Translations under genes and position numbers: made by a program
Notes under the pieces: generated by a model
The model's database searches: none
Told to the model about the DNA's origin: nothing
The model's input: the letters and a program-made list of their open reading frames with translations, nothing else
Assembly: GCF_030812775.1 (NCBI RefSeq)
Contig: NZ_JAUSTI010000005.1
Location: 1 to 64,000 of the forward strand
Length of the DNA stretch: 64,000 nucleotides
From: Paenibacillus tundrae
GTDB taxonomy: Bacteria > Bacillota > Bacilli > Paenibacillales > Paenibacillaceae
Direction of reading: 5' to 3'
Shown: piece after piece, positions 33,988-42,756 of the stretch
Layout: every line of letters starts with the position of its first letter
How positions within the stretch are numbered: position 1 is the stretch's first letter

Positions 33988-35964
33988 ATGATTTTTCCAT
34001 ACAAACGTTTGCAGAGATTGTTTCTCCTTCTTCATGGTGAAGGGCAGGATCAGGCGTGGACAAGCCAGGCTCTTGCCGAGAGGCTAGAGGTCACAGTGAG
34101 AACCATTCGGGACGATCTGAAGAAGCTGGAGAGCATCCTTGTGCAACATGGAAGCAGACTGGAATCCAAAAGAGGCAAAGGATACTCCATCGTAGTTGAT
34201 GAGCCTTCTAGCTATGAAGCGTTGCTTGAAAACCGGCATAACCTTCAATCTGGAAGCTTGCCGATCCCTGGATCACCTGAGGAGCGTATACGATTTGAAT
34301 TGTTTAAATTGCTAAACGAACCAGGTCATATCAAAATGGAAGACCTTGCTGATCAATTGTTTATAAGCCGTGCAACGATGAATAATGATCTTAAGATCAT
34401 TCGTCAGATTCTAGAGAATTATCAATTGCAGCTCTGTATTAAACCTGGACATGGCGTGCAGGTAATCGGGGATGAGAAAAGCATCCGGTATTGCCTCGCT
34501 GAATATGCTGACGTGCGTGATGAACAATTACAATTGGCTCCGGATGGAATTACGGTCGCGCAGGAGCAATTATTACAGCCTGTGGATCCAGCCCGAATAC
34601 GGGAAGTGGTGATGCGACATTTGCGTCATAAGCATGTTCGAATCGCTGATCTGGCTCTGAAGGATCTGATCACACATTTGGCTGTTATGGTAATGCGTGT
34701 TATGCAGGGTCATGGGCTAGAGAAGTTTGATACAGTAGAGGCGAATGGGCAGGATCAAGAACTTGCTCTACAGATGATTAAAGATCTGGAGGACTTATAC
34801 TCCATATGTTTCTCCGCGGGAGAGCGTGATTATCTGTTATTGCATATTATTAGCAAAAAAATGACAACTACCGATTGGGATGGTCTATCGGATGATCCTC
34901 TATATGTTACCGTTCAGCGGATGCTAGATTATGTCTATGAACGATACAGTTATGATCTGAGAGATGATGAACGATTGCCGCGTGACCTTTACGCCCATCT
35001 AAAACCTATGATTACACGGCTAGAGCATGGGATGAACATGCGTAATCCACTATTAGGACATATCCGTAAATATTATCCGCTGGCGTATGAGATTACGATT
35101 GGTGCGGTTAAACAGCTAAAGACGTATGTGCCTTATGAAATTAATGATAGCGAGATTGGTTATCTGGCACTGCACTTCGGAGCGGCGTTGGAACGCAAAT
35201 ATCAGATTCCTCATCGAAAACGGAAGTCCGTTCTGCTCGTATGTGGCTCAGGTTATGGCACAGCACGTATTCTTGAGTCACGATTGCGTTCATTGTTCGC
35301 GGAGCTGGAGGTATCTCGCGTAGTATCCTTACGTGAATATGAGGAAATGGTGAGCATTCCAGAGGATATGGTGATCTCCACCATTCGCTTGCGAGAGCCT
35401 AAGGACAAGCCTTCGGCTGTCATCGCTGCCATTCCTTCAGAACGGGATATGGCAACCATTACGCACATGGTTCGTTCTAGTGATACTCAAGAAGAAATGA
35501 CGTTGCTCCGCTATTTCGACCCTGAATTTTTCATGTATCGCACCGATCAGCCTGATAAGTTCAAGCTTATGTCAGAGATGAGTGATAGGTTATCAGCACG
35601 AGGTGTAGTGACAGAACGGTTCTGGCCTGCATTACAGGAGCGTGAGGAGATGGCTTCTACGGCTCTGGGTAGAGGCATGGCAATTCCACATCCGCTGGAG
35701 CTAAGTTCTACACGGACAGTTGTCTCCGTCTGTTTGCTGGAGAAGCCTATTCGTTGGGATGATGAGAATGAAGTACACGCGGTATTCATGTTATCGATAT
35801 GCAAAGAGGATTATGAGCAAGCGATGGGCATCTACGATCTATTTGTGGAATTGATCCGCCAAGAGGAATTACTTGAGGGATTGCGCACCTGTGATGCCTT
35901 TGAGGATTTTGCCCAGATCGTTCGCCATACACTGAGTACCAAAAGTACAGATGCATATGCCTGA
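33988..35964 (+). CDS. PRD-domain transcriptional activator with EIIB and EIIA-like domains (ManR/MtlR type)
   Basis: 658 residues. Order: two N-terminal helix-turn-helix units (about 22-45 and 100-122), two PTS-regulation domains (about 180-400), an EIIB-like domain with C419 in L-L-V-C-G-S-G-Y-G-T, and an EIIA-like domain with H568 in A-I-P-H-P-L. In this family phosphorylation by HPr and the cognate IIB tunes DNA binding. It probably activates the neighbouring PTS-mannosidase operon. GAGGAGGT lies eleven bases before the ATG at 33988; the longer frame to 33946 begins inside non-coding sequence. Confidence 0.88.
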   Translation: MIFPYKRLQRLFLLLHGEGQDQAWTSQALAERLEVTVRTIRDDLKKLESILVQHGSRLESKRGKGYSIVVDEPSSYEALLENRHNLQSGSLPIPGSPEERIRFELFKLLNEPGHIKMEDLADQLFISRATMNNDLKIIRQILENYQLQLCIKPGHGVQVIGDEKSIRYCLAEYADVRDEQLQLAPDGITVAQEQLLQPVDPARIREVVMRHLRHKHVRIADLALKDLITHLAVMVMRVMQGHGLEKFDTVEANGQDQELALQMIKDLEDLYSICFSAGERDYLLLHIISKKMTTTDWDGLSDDPLYVTVQRMLDYVYERYSYDLRDDERLPRDLYAHLKPMITRLEHGMNMRNPLLGHIRKYYPLAYEITIGAVKQLKTYVPYEINDSEIGYLALHFGAALERKYQIPHRKRKSVLLVCGSGYGTARILESRLRSLFAELEVSRVVSLREYEEMVSIPEDMVISTIRLREPKDKPSAVIAAIPSERDMATITHMVRSSDTQEEMTLLRYFDPEFFMYRTDQPDKFKLMSEMSDRLSARGVVTERFWPALQEREEMASTALGRGMAIPHPLELSSTRTVVSVCLLEKPIRWDDENEVHAVFMLSICKEDYEQAMGIYDLFVELIRQEELLEGLRTCDAFEDFAQIVRHTLSTKSTDAYA

Positions 35965-36004
35965 ATAATATTTGCGTAACTGAAATATGACATGTGAACT
36001 AAAA

Positions 36005-36050
36005 ACAAGCAGGTCTCTATCCGATTAACTGGAGAGAACTGCTTGTTTGT
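36005..36050 (+). terminator. Rho-independent terminator
   Basis: ACAAGCAG-TCTCT arm (36005-36018) pairs with GAGA...CTGCTTGT (36033-36046), one mismatch, then a T-rich stretch. It lies 40 bases past the PRD regulator stop. Confidence 0.65.
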
Positions 36051-36119
36051 TTATGATTTCTTGTTTCTTGTTTGTTAATTATCATTTGTTTATTGTTGTT
36101 CTACATCATTTTCAATGAA

Positions 36120-36893
36120 TTAAATGTGCTTCGAAATAACTTCTTCCAGCCCTTGTGCCACCGATTGTGCTCCGCGCGCTAGATGCCGCTCATATAGGTG
36201 TAGTCGAACAAAGCTCTCATCTGTACCCATCGCTTCTGAGAAAATGCCACTAAGCCCTCTAGCACGATGATCGATCTGTAGCAGTAGCTCTAGCGAGTCG
36301 CCCATCGGATAGAACAGAACCTCCAGCTCATCCAAATATCCACGAAACTTATTCGTGGGTACGAATTCGAATTCCTGAACAAAGGGCAGATTGCCGCCAA
36401 GTTTAGGCGCGTAGTCATTGGTGACTTCGCGCAATTTGAAACCAAGGATATCAATGGCATCGAAGACAGTACGCATCTCTTGGGTGGGTACAACACGTAA
36501 CAAATCGCGATCCGAAGGATCTACAGCACTTGCAATATCAAGGCCTGTTTCCACCCATACCTCGGCACTATGCAGCGTGAGCGGAAGATTTTCCGGTAGG
36601 TCAAAGGAGAACTGTTTCTCCAGCTTTGCACCTGGCTGCAAGATGAAGCCATCGGTTAACAAAAACTTGGCGATAGTTGCCTTCTCCTTGAACTTACGAT
36701 CATCGCGTTCACGAAGGTAATGAGTGTGAATACTTAGGTATATTCGGTCGACGTTCTGTTCGACATCACCACCTTGTATGTATACCGTTCCTGTAATAAC
36801 ACCGCCGGGGATAACCTCAGGAGTATCTAATTCCGTATTTACTTTTGCTGCGCCTACGCCAACACTAGCTAACATTTTCTTAAAAAATGACAT
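36120..36893 (-). CDS. spo0M: Spo0M-family sporulation-control protein
   Basis: 257 residues, the usual length of SpoOM/Spo0M proteins. It begins M-S-F-F-K-K-M-L-A-S-V-G-V-G-A-A-K-V and continues with two arrestin-like beta domains (P-G-G-V-I-T-G-T-V near 32-40, H-T-H-Y-L-R-E-R near 62-70), then a helical tail. In Bacillus subtilis it influences entry into sporulation and cell division. CCGGAGG lies eight bases before the ATG at 36893; the longer frame is rejected. It is transcribed divergently from a methyltransferase gene. Confidence 0.85.
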   Translation of the reverse strand: MSFFKKMLASVGVGAAKVNTELDTPEVIPGGVITGTVYIQGGDVEQNVDRIYLSIHTHYLRERDDRKFKEKATIAKFLLTDGFILQPGAKLEKQFSFDLPENLPLTLHSAEVWVETGLDIASAVDPSDRDLLRVVPTQEMRTVFDAIDILGFKLREVTNDYAPKLGGNLPFVQEFEFVPTNKFRGYLDELEVLFYPMGDSLELLLQIDHRARGLSGIFSEAMGTDESFVRLHLYERHLARGAQSVAQGLEEVISKHI

Positions 36894-37069
36894 GTGCTCA
36901 ACCTCCGGATCAGTTCGATTTCTGGGAAAAAATACGACTTCGACCTTTATACGGAATGTGAAGGATTGCCGTTTCAAATTTTATCGTATAAAAATCTCGG
37001 AATAGTGGGGGAAATGAACGGTCATTGTCGAATATAGTTAAATAAAGGAATATGCGGAGGGGGAATCGG

Positions 37070-37753
37070 ATGGGACTCGAATGGTATGACATGATTGCGA
37101 GACGTAACGGAGGGTACCGGGGCAGGTCGAAGTTTATCGTCGAAGGACAATCGGCGGAAGATGTGTTTGAACAGCGATTAATTGAAATGTTACCTCTCCA
37201 TAACACGGTACTTGACGCGGGATGTGGTCATGGTGAGTTTACATTGCGAATGTCAGCCTACGCTCAGCACATTACCGGTTTCGACAACTCCAGCGAGATG
37301 ATCCGGATCGCATTATCGGGGCTAGCATCGTCTGGTGTGAGGAACACAGAGTTTGTACACGCTACGACCAAGGCGAAGATGCCTTTTGTGGATGAACAGT
37401 TTGACCTAATCTATGATCGTCGCGGACCAACATCTATCATTGAACACGGCCGAGTGCTTCGCAAAGGCGGAACAATTATCGGTATTCACGGCGATGTAAG
37501 CAAGGTGAGAGAGCGATTATTGAATAACGAGTACGAAGATATTGAGATCGAAGAATTCAACAATGCTGCCATGGTGTTTCCCAATGAACATGAGTTTGCA
37601 CTGTTTCTATCGGATACGCCGGGGAATCCAGATTATACGTTGCCTGAACTTCAGGAAGCATTTCAAGCTAAACTAGAAGAAAGTCTGGTTGACGGAAGAA
37701 TCTGTGTACAGGAGCGCAAGTACATTTGGAAAGCAGTAAGAGCAAGTGAGTAA
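37070..37753 (+). CDS. Class I SAM-dependent methyltransferase
   Basis: 227 residues. Motif I V-L-D-A-G-C-G-H-G-E-F (about 46-56) and the second-strand acid in I-T-G-F-D-N-S are clear. The central Y-D-R-R-G-P-T-S-I-I segment replaces the usual D-V/P-P-Y motif. Substrate unknown; it might act on rRNA or a small molecule. CGGAGGGGG lies before the ATG at 37070. The gene is the first on its strand after the divergent Spo0M gene. Confidence 0.85.
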   Translation: MGLEWYDMIARRNGGYRGRSKFIVEGQSAEDVFEQRLIEMLPLHNTVLDAGCGHGEFTLRMSAYAQHITGFDNSSEMIRIALSGLASSGVRNTEFVHATTKAKMPFVDEQFDLIYDRRGPTSIIEHGRVLRKGGTIIGIHGDVSKVRERLLNNEYEDIEIEEFNNAAMVFPNEHEFALFLSDTPGNPDYTLPELQEAFQAKLEESLVDGRICVQERKYIWKAVRASE

Positions 37754-37827
37754 GGTCTACCGTTTCAGAAGTTCTTTATTAGTAATTCTGTATCAATATC
37801 TAAACTGAGGTGTGGAGGGAATACATG

Positions 37828-38352
37828 ATGGATTTGAGATATCCTATTGGATCATTCGAACATTCGGGGGGAATTACAGTAGCTCAGAGAGAGCAGTGGA
37901 TTGAGGACATTGCACAGCTACCGGCTAATGCTCGTCAAGCTGTAGAAGGATTGAGCCCAGAACAGTTGAGCCTACCTTACCGGGACGGGGGCTGGATGGT
38001 TAAACAAGTGATCCATCATATGGCGGATAGTCATATGAACAGCATGATTCGATTCAAGTTGGCACTGACCGAGGATAATCCAACGATCAAGCCGTATTAC
38101 GAGGATCGCTGGGCTGAGCTTAGTGATTCACGGGAACTGGATATCGAATTCTCCCTTCAGATTTTAGATGCATTACACCGCCGGTGGGTCGGGCTGCTAC
38201 ATACCTTAACAGATGCGGATTTTGCCAAATCATTTTATCACCCAGGTTCACAAGAAACGACTAGATTGGACTATAACCTAGGCTTCTATTCCTGGCATGG
38301 CAGACACCATGTCGCTCATATTACTTCACTTCGGAAACGATTAGGTATATGA
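37828..38352 (+). CDS. YfiT/BstA-type DinB-family metal-dependent protein
   Basis: 174 residues, the length of Bacillus YfiT (BstA). It begins M-D-L-R-Y-P-I-G and has the DinB four-helix fold with three histidine metal ligands (H-H-M-A-D-S-H near 62-68 and W-H-G-R-H-H-V-A-H-I near 158-168). In Bacillus such proteins act as putative metal-dependent hydrolases or bacillithiol S-transferases. GGAGGGA precedes two adjacent ATG codons; the second (37828) has the better spacing. Confidence 0.82.
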   Translation: MDLRYPIGSFEHSGGITVAQREQWIEDIAQLPANARQAVEGLSPEQLSLPYRDGGWMVKQVIHHMADSHMNSMIRFKLALTEDNPTIKPYYEDRWAELSDSRELDIEFSLQILDALHRRWVGLLHTLTDADFAKSFYHPGSQETTRLDYNLGFYSWHGRHHVAHITSLRKRLGI

Positions 38353-38392
38353 GATTAGTGTAACTTTTTAACTTTCATATGGGAGTAGTAAG

Positions 38393-38435
38393 GACGTCTA
38401 AGTTGGAGTAATACGCTCTCCTTAGACGTCTTTTT
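38393..38435 (+). terminator. Rho-independent terminator
   Basis: GACGTCTAAG...GGAG pairs with CTCTCCTTAGACGTC around a short loop, then five T. Confidence 0.85.
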
Positions 38436-38595
38436 GTATGCCCATTTTTATACCTATACATCATGGTATTCTTCAAGAAAAATAGAGAATTTCTGGGTGA
38501 AAATGTTATAATGGAGCGTACCATAATTGTGAGAGAAAGCCGTTTGAAATGCTGATTCTGTAAGGGGGGTTCATCTGAATGAGGAGGCGAAAGGT

Positions 38596-39315
38596 ATGGA
38601 AAAAACAATTAGGACTATCCAGGATGTATATGACATGTTAGATGCGGAATTTCGCTCTGCAAAACAGTTCTGGGAACCTTTTTATGAAGATCGTAGCAGA
38701 CCGATTCCCTTTTTTCCGAATAAGCCTGATGAGAATTTGGTAGCACATGTAAACTCAGGATTGCTGACTGGAGGCAAGGCGCTAGAGCTTGGTTGTGGGC
38801 CAGGTAGAAATGCACTCTATCTGACGCGTGAGGGTTACCAAGTCGATGCATACGATCTATCCGAGACGGCTATTGCGTGGGCAAAAGAACGGGCTAATGA
38901 AGAACAGCTCGCGGTTAACTTTGAGTGTCGATCCGTATTTGAGTTATCTCCGCATGCAGAATATGATCTCGTGTATGATTCCGGCTGTCTTCATCATCTC
39001 TTGCCCCATCAGCGTATACCGTATCTGGAGATGATCTATAATGCGCTTCGACCAGGAGGCTACTTTGGCATGACTTGTTTTGCTCCGGGATTCGGGGGTA
39101 TGGGCGGACCAGAGACGGTTATGGATGATTGGGATGTATACCGGGAGAAATCAATGAAGGGTGGTCTAGCATTTACAGAAGAGAAGCTCCGCTATATGCT
39201 GGAGGAATCGTTCGAGTGTGTAGAATTACGTCCGATGAAGACGATGAGTCAGGAGGATGCTGAGTTTGGCATACCCATCCTATGGGTGACGTTGTGGAAG
39301 AAGAGAGACGCATAA
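38596..39315 (+). CDS. Class I SAM-dependent methyltransferase
   Basis: 239 residues. Motif I is A-L-E-L-G-C-G-P-G-R-N (about 59-69), motif II D-A-Y-D-L-S, and the region near 128-145 reads Y-D-S-G-C-L-H-H-L-L. The layout resembles TehB/Cyclopropane-fatty-acid-synthase-like small-molecule methyltransferases. Substrate unknown. GAGGAGGC precedes ATG. It is followed after 44 bases by a short-chain dehydrogenase gene. Confidence 0.85.
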   Translation: MEKTIRTIQDVYDMLDAEFRSAKQFWEPFYEDRSRPIPFFPNKPDENLVAHVNSGLLTGGKALELGCGPGRNALYLTREGYQVDAYDLSETAIAWAKERANEEQLAVNFECRSVFELSPHAEYDLVYDSGCLHHLLPHQRIPYLEMIYNALRPGGYFGMTCFAPGFGGMGGPETVMDDWDVYREKSMKGGLAFTEEKLRYMLEESFECVELRPMKTMSQEDAEFGIPILWVTLWKKRDA

Positions 39316-39359
39316 TTACATAGATCGTGGGGTTTAAACTTAAATTAGGAGGATGACGA

Positions 39360-40058
39360 ATGAGAACAGAACATTATATCATTACAGGTACTTCTAAAGG
39401 CATTGGGATGCAATTAGCAGATGTGTTATTGGAAAGGGGAGCTTGGGTTCATGGCATTTCACGAGGCACTCCTGAGCCGTTAACAGCTCATTCTCAATAT
39501 ACACATTACGCGTATGACCTTAGTGATCATACGGGAATCGATGAGCTGATGACTCGAATTCTGGCACAGATTCCAGCACAGGAAACTGAGATCATTGGAC
39601 TGATTAATAATGCAGCCATGGTTGAACCGCTAAAGCCCATAGATCAATGCAATGCCGCAGAGATCAGTCAGAGTTTGAATATTAGCTTGGTAGCACCCAT
39701 GATATTAAGTTCTGCTTTTATTCGTCATAGCAATGCTATGAATGTAAGGCGGAAAATTGTTAACGTTTCTTCTGCATCAGGGCAATATCCAGCGCCCGCT
39801 ATGGGAACGTATTGCACAGCCAAAGCAGGCATTAACATGTTTACGCAATGCCTTGAGGCAGAGCAAGGAGGCGCGGAGAATCCAGTTGACGTGCTAACTT
39901 TTGACCCAGGTATGGTCGATACAGAGTTACAGGCAGTCGCACGAGGTAAGAACGAAGCAGAATTTGCGCTATCTACACTATTCAGTCAAGCTTACGAAGC
40001 AGGCCAACTGCAAGATGCGAGAGATGTTGCAGAGCGACTACTAGCCCAACTGAAGTAG
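39360..40058 (+). CDS. Short-chain dehydrogenase/reductase (YueD-like)
   Basis: 232 residues with the NADP-binding T-G-T-S-K-G-I-G (9-16), N-N-A-A at 83-86 and the catalytic S138, Y151 and K155 (Y-C-T-A-K). It resembles benzil/sepiapterin-reductase-like YueD. It would reduce a ketone with NADPH; substrate unknown. AGGAGGAT precedes ATG. The gene may be co-transcribed with the methyltransferase. Between it and the two-component genes lie 110 bases with no clear terminator. Confidence 0.88.
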   Translation: MRTEHYIITGTSKGIGMQLADVLLERGAWVHGISRGTPEPLTAHSQYTHYAYDLSDHTGIDELMTRILAQIPAQETEIIGLINNAAMVEPLKPIDQCNAAEISQSLNISLVAPMILSSAFIRHSNAMNVRRKIVNVSSASGQYPAPAMGTYCTAKAGINMFTQCLEAEQGGAENPVDVLTFDPGMVDTELQAVARGKNEAEFALSTLFSQAYEAGQLQDARDVAERLLAQLK

Positions 40059-40168
40059 CAAAGAGATTCTGTCTGAGGTTCAGTCCGAATTGCGCCACCA
40101 AGGAGTGAGTTTTTGAAGCATGGATATTTACCAACTGCTGCTCGACAAAGGAATGATTAAATAATCTA

Positions 40169-40858
40169 ATGTTCAAAATTATGCTGATAGAGGACGACGA
40201 ATCCCTGTTTAATGAAATGAAAGATCGATTGAGCCAGTGGTCATATGACGTTTATGGAGTGCAAGATTTTGGCAAAGTGATGGAGGTATACAGTAGTATT
40301 CAGCCTGAACTTGTCATCATCGACATTCAGCTGCCGCAATATGATGGATTTCACTGGTGTCGATTGATCCGGGCGCATTCCAATGTGCCTATTATCTTTT
40401 TGTCTTCACGGGATCATCCTACGGATATGGTAATGTCCATGCATCTGGGTGCTGACGATTTTGTGCAGAAGCCCTTCCACTTTGAAGTGTTGATTGCGAA
40501 GATCCAGGCGACGCTGCGGCGCGTGTACAATTACAATACAGAGCGGGTAGAATTACGGACTTGGCGAGGTGCAACGATTGAGTATGTGAAAAATACGCTT
40601 ACTCGCGATCAGCAAGCAGTACTATTAACGAAGAATGAAATGTTGATTCTTAAAGTGCTTGTCGAACAAAAAAATCAAATTGTGACCCGTGAAGAACTCA
40701 TCCGCAGTCTGTGGGATCATGAGCATTTTGTCAGTGACAATACGTTGACGGTGAATGTGAATCGATTGCGGAAGAAGCTGGAACCTCTTGGTTTGGATTC
40801 GTATATTGAAACTCATGTAGGACAAGGTTATCAGGCTACGGAAGAGGCAAATATATGA
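40169..40858 (+). CDS. OmpR-family response regulator, BceR-like
   Basis: 229 residues: receiver domain with acidic pocket E8-D9-D10, phosphoacceptor D52 (V-I-I-D-I-Q) and K near 102, then a winged-helix DNA-binding domain (E-H-F-V-S-D-N-T-L-T-V-N-V-N-R-L-R-K-K-L). This and the following histidine kinase, ABC ATPase and permease are arranged as in the BceRS-BceAB module for bacitracin and other cell-wall peptide resistance. No clear RBS precedes the ATG. It overlaps the kinase gene in an ATGA junction. Confidence 0.88.
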   Translation: MFKIMLIEDDESLFNEMKDRLSQWSYDVYGVQDFGKVMEVYSSIQPELVIIDIQLPQYDGFHWCRLIRAHSNVPIIFLSSRDHPTDMVMSMHLGADDFVQKPFHFEVLIAKIQATLRRVYNYNTERVELRTWRGATIEYVKNTLTRDQQAVLLTKNEMLILKVLVEQKNQIVTREELIRSLWDHEHFVSDNTLTVNVNRLRKKLEPLGLDSYIETHVGQGYQATEEANI

Positions 40859-41859
40859 TTTGGCAGTATTTACGTGAGAAGCTGACTTGGTTGTTACTCC
40901 TGGTTTTCATACAGCTCATCACTTTGTTTGTGGCTTATATGGATACATCTATTCCTTTTGAAGCGTTGGCTTATATCGTGTTGCTTCAGGTTGTCATATG
41001 TATTGTGTTTATCTGGGCGAGATATCCGAAAGAGACGCGTTATTACAAAAAATTGACTACTTGGGATCATACATATGATCTCGCCGAGCTGGATCAAGCG
41101 GATAGTCCGTATGAGCGCATTATACATAATGCTGTGGCTTCTCAGACCGAGCGTTACCGGAAGGAATCGACTTCTCATTTTAGTTCATTAGAACAGGAGA
41201 AGGACGAGATCCTCTCTTGGATTCATGAGGTTAAGACGCCACTAACGGCATTACAGCTCATGATTGACCGGATGCCAGACGATCGCTTGCGGGCACAGAT
41301 GACGTATGAATGGTTGCGTATACATCAGCTCTTGGATCAACAGCTTCATCAGAAACGCATTCCGTTTATGCACAATGACTTGTTTGTGGAAAATACGGAG
41401 ATTGAGCCTGTAATCGTTGGTGAGGTTCGAGCGTTAAAGTCATGGTGTATTTCCAAAGGGATTGGGTTCGATGTATCTTTATCTGCCACTCATGTACTGA
41501 CAGACAGTAAGTGGCTAAGCTTCATCATTCGCCAGCTTCTGAGTAATGCAGTGAAATATAGTGATTCCTCCGATATTGTTATTATGAGTGAAGAGCATGA
41601 GGGGCATGTTGTACTTACCATTCAGGATCAGGGGCGAGGTATAGAGGCTCAGGATCTACCGCGTATTTTTGATAAAGGCTTCACATCCACTCATGGGCGG
41701 CTTGAAGGAACGGCTACGGGCATGGGACTGTATCTAACGAAGCAGGTTGCGCAGGCTCTTCGGATTGATGTTCATGTGCACTCCGTTCCGGGAGAAGGCA
41801 CAACAGTACGGTTAACCTTTCCACGAGAGAATGAAATGGTGCGGCTTGCAGGCATGTGA
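40855..41859 (+). CDS. Intramembrane-sensing histidine kinase, BceS-like
   Basis: 334 residues. Two N-terminal membrane helices (about 12-28 and 37-54) with almost no external loop, then a dimerization domain with the phosphorylated H124 (S-W-I-H-E-V-K-T-P-L) and an ATPase domain (N-A-V-K-Y-S, D-Q-G-R-G-I, G-T-A-T-G-M-G-L). Members of this group do not sense the drug directly; they read the activity of the associated ABC transporter. The gene overlaps the response regulator and ends within a hairpin. Confidence 0.9.
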   Translation: MIWQYLREKLTWLLLLVFIQLITLFVAYMDTSIPFEALAYIVLLQVVICIVFIWARYPKETRYYKKLTTWDHTYDLAELDQADSPYERIIHNAVASQTERYRKESTSHFSSLEQEKDEILSWIHEVKTPLTALQLMIDRMPDDRLRAQMTYEWLRIHQLLDQQLHQKRIPFMHNDLFVENTEIEPVIVGEVRALKSWCISKGIGFDVSLSATHVLTDSKWLSFIIRQLLSNAVKYSDSSDIVIMSEEHEGHVVLTIQDQGRGIEAQDLPRIFDKGFTSTHGRLEGTATGMGLYLTKQVAQALRIDVHVHSVPGEGTTVRLTFPRENEMVRLAGM

Positions 41860-41880
41860 CGATAATGTCACATGCTTTTT
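41852..41880 (+). terminator. Hairpin at the end of the kinase gene, terminator or operator
   Basis: GCATGTGAC and GTCACATGC form a perfect 9-pair stem with a six-base loop overlapping the stop codon (41857-41859), followed by five T. It most likely ends the sensor operon, leaving the transporter genes under their own promoter. The palindrome TGTGAC-N6-GTCACA could equally be the binding site of the response regulator upstream of the transporter genes. The two readings are not exclusive. Confidence 0.6.
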
Positions 41881-42000
41881 GGTTTTGTTAGATCAATCGA
41901 AGGATAAATACTCCCGTTCCCCTTATGATAAAAATTGTTCAGAGAGCCGCTATTGATTACGGAGATGCCTAGAAACATATCGAGGAGGAGTGAGTGGGAC

Positions 42001-42756
42001 ATGTTCATTTTGGAAGCGAAGAAAATATATAAAGTTTATGGAGATAAATTTAATAAGCAAGAGGTCTTAAGAGGTATTGATCTAGGGGTGCGAAAAGGGG
42101 AGTTTGTTGGCATCATGGGACCTTCCGGATCAGGCAAAACAACCTTGTTAAATGTGCTATCCTCGATTGATCGTGTCAGCCAAGGCACGATAGAGATTGA
42201 GCGTAAAGAGTTTACTGGGATGAAGGAGAAGCAACTCGCTGAATTCCGCAAACGACATCTCGGTTTTATATTCCAGGAGTACAATCTGCTGGATACACTT
42301 ACGGTTAAGGAAAATGTACTTCTACCACTCTCCGTCACCGGCATACCGAAACAAGAGGCGCATCGTAGATTCGATCATATTGCAGGAGAATTAGGCATTG
42401 CTGAACTAAAGGATAAATATCCGTCTGAAATCTCGGGCGGGCAGAAACAGAGGACTTCGGCTGCACGCGCATTCGTTCATGATCCCAGTATTATTTTTGC
42501 AGATGAGCCGACAGGTGCATTGGATTCCAAGTCAGCTTCCGATCTGCTCGGTAAGCTCAGTGATATGAACACTAAACATCAGGCAACGATTATTATGGTT
42601 ACGCATGATCCAGGCGCTGCGAGCTATTGTAGCAGAGTTATTTTCATTCGCGATGGACAGATTTATACCCAATTGAACCGAGGGGACGAGTCACGTCAGA
42701 CGTTCTTCAATGATATTATCAAAACGCAGGGTGTACTGGGTGGTGTGCAGCAGTGA
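42001..42756 (+). CDS. ABC transporter ATP-binding protein, BceA-like
   Basis: 251 residues. Walker A G-P-S-G-S-G-K-T at 40-47, signature I-S-G-G-Q at 144-148, Walker B I-I-F-A-D-E-P at 164-170. It powers the following permease to free lipid-linked cell-wall intermediates from bound antimicrobial peptides, as proposed for BceAB. GAGGAGG supports the ATG at 42001; an in-frame ATG at 41935 would add a strange polar N-terminus. The stop overlaps the permease start. Confidence 0.93.
   Translation: MFILEAKKIYKVYGDKFNKQEVLRGIDLGVRKGEFVGIMGPSGSGKTTLLNVLSSIDRVSQGTIEIERKEFTGMKEKQLAEFRKRHLGFIFQEYNLLDTLTVKENVLLPLSVTGIPKQEAHRRFDHIAGELGIAELKDKYPSEISGGQKQRTSAARAFVHDPSIIFADEPTGALDSKSASDLLGKLSDMNTKHQATIIMVTHDPGAASYCSRVIFIRDGQIYTQLNRGDESRQTFFNDIIKTQGVLGGVQQ

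Noticed and set aside
40121..40165. 14-codon frame before the response regulator gene
   Set aside because: RBS distance is poor and there is no second feature of a leader peptide; left as unassigned sequence.
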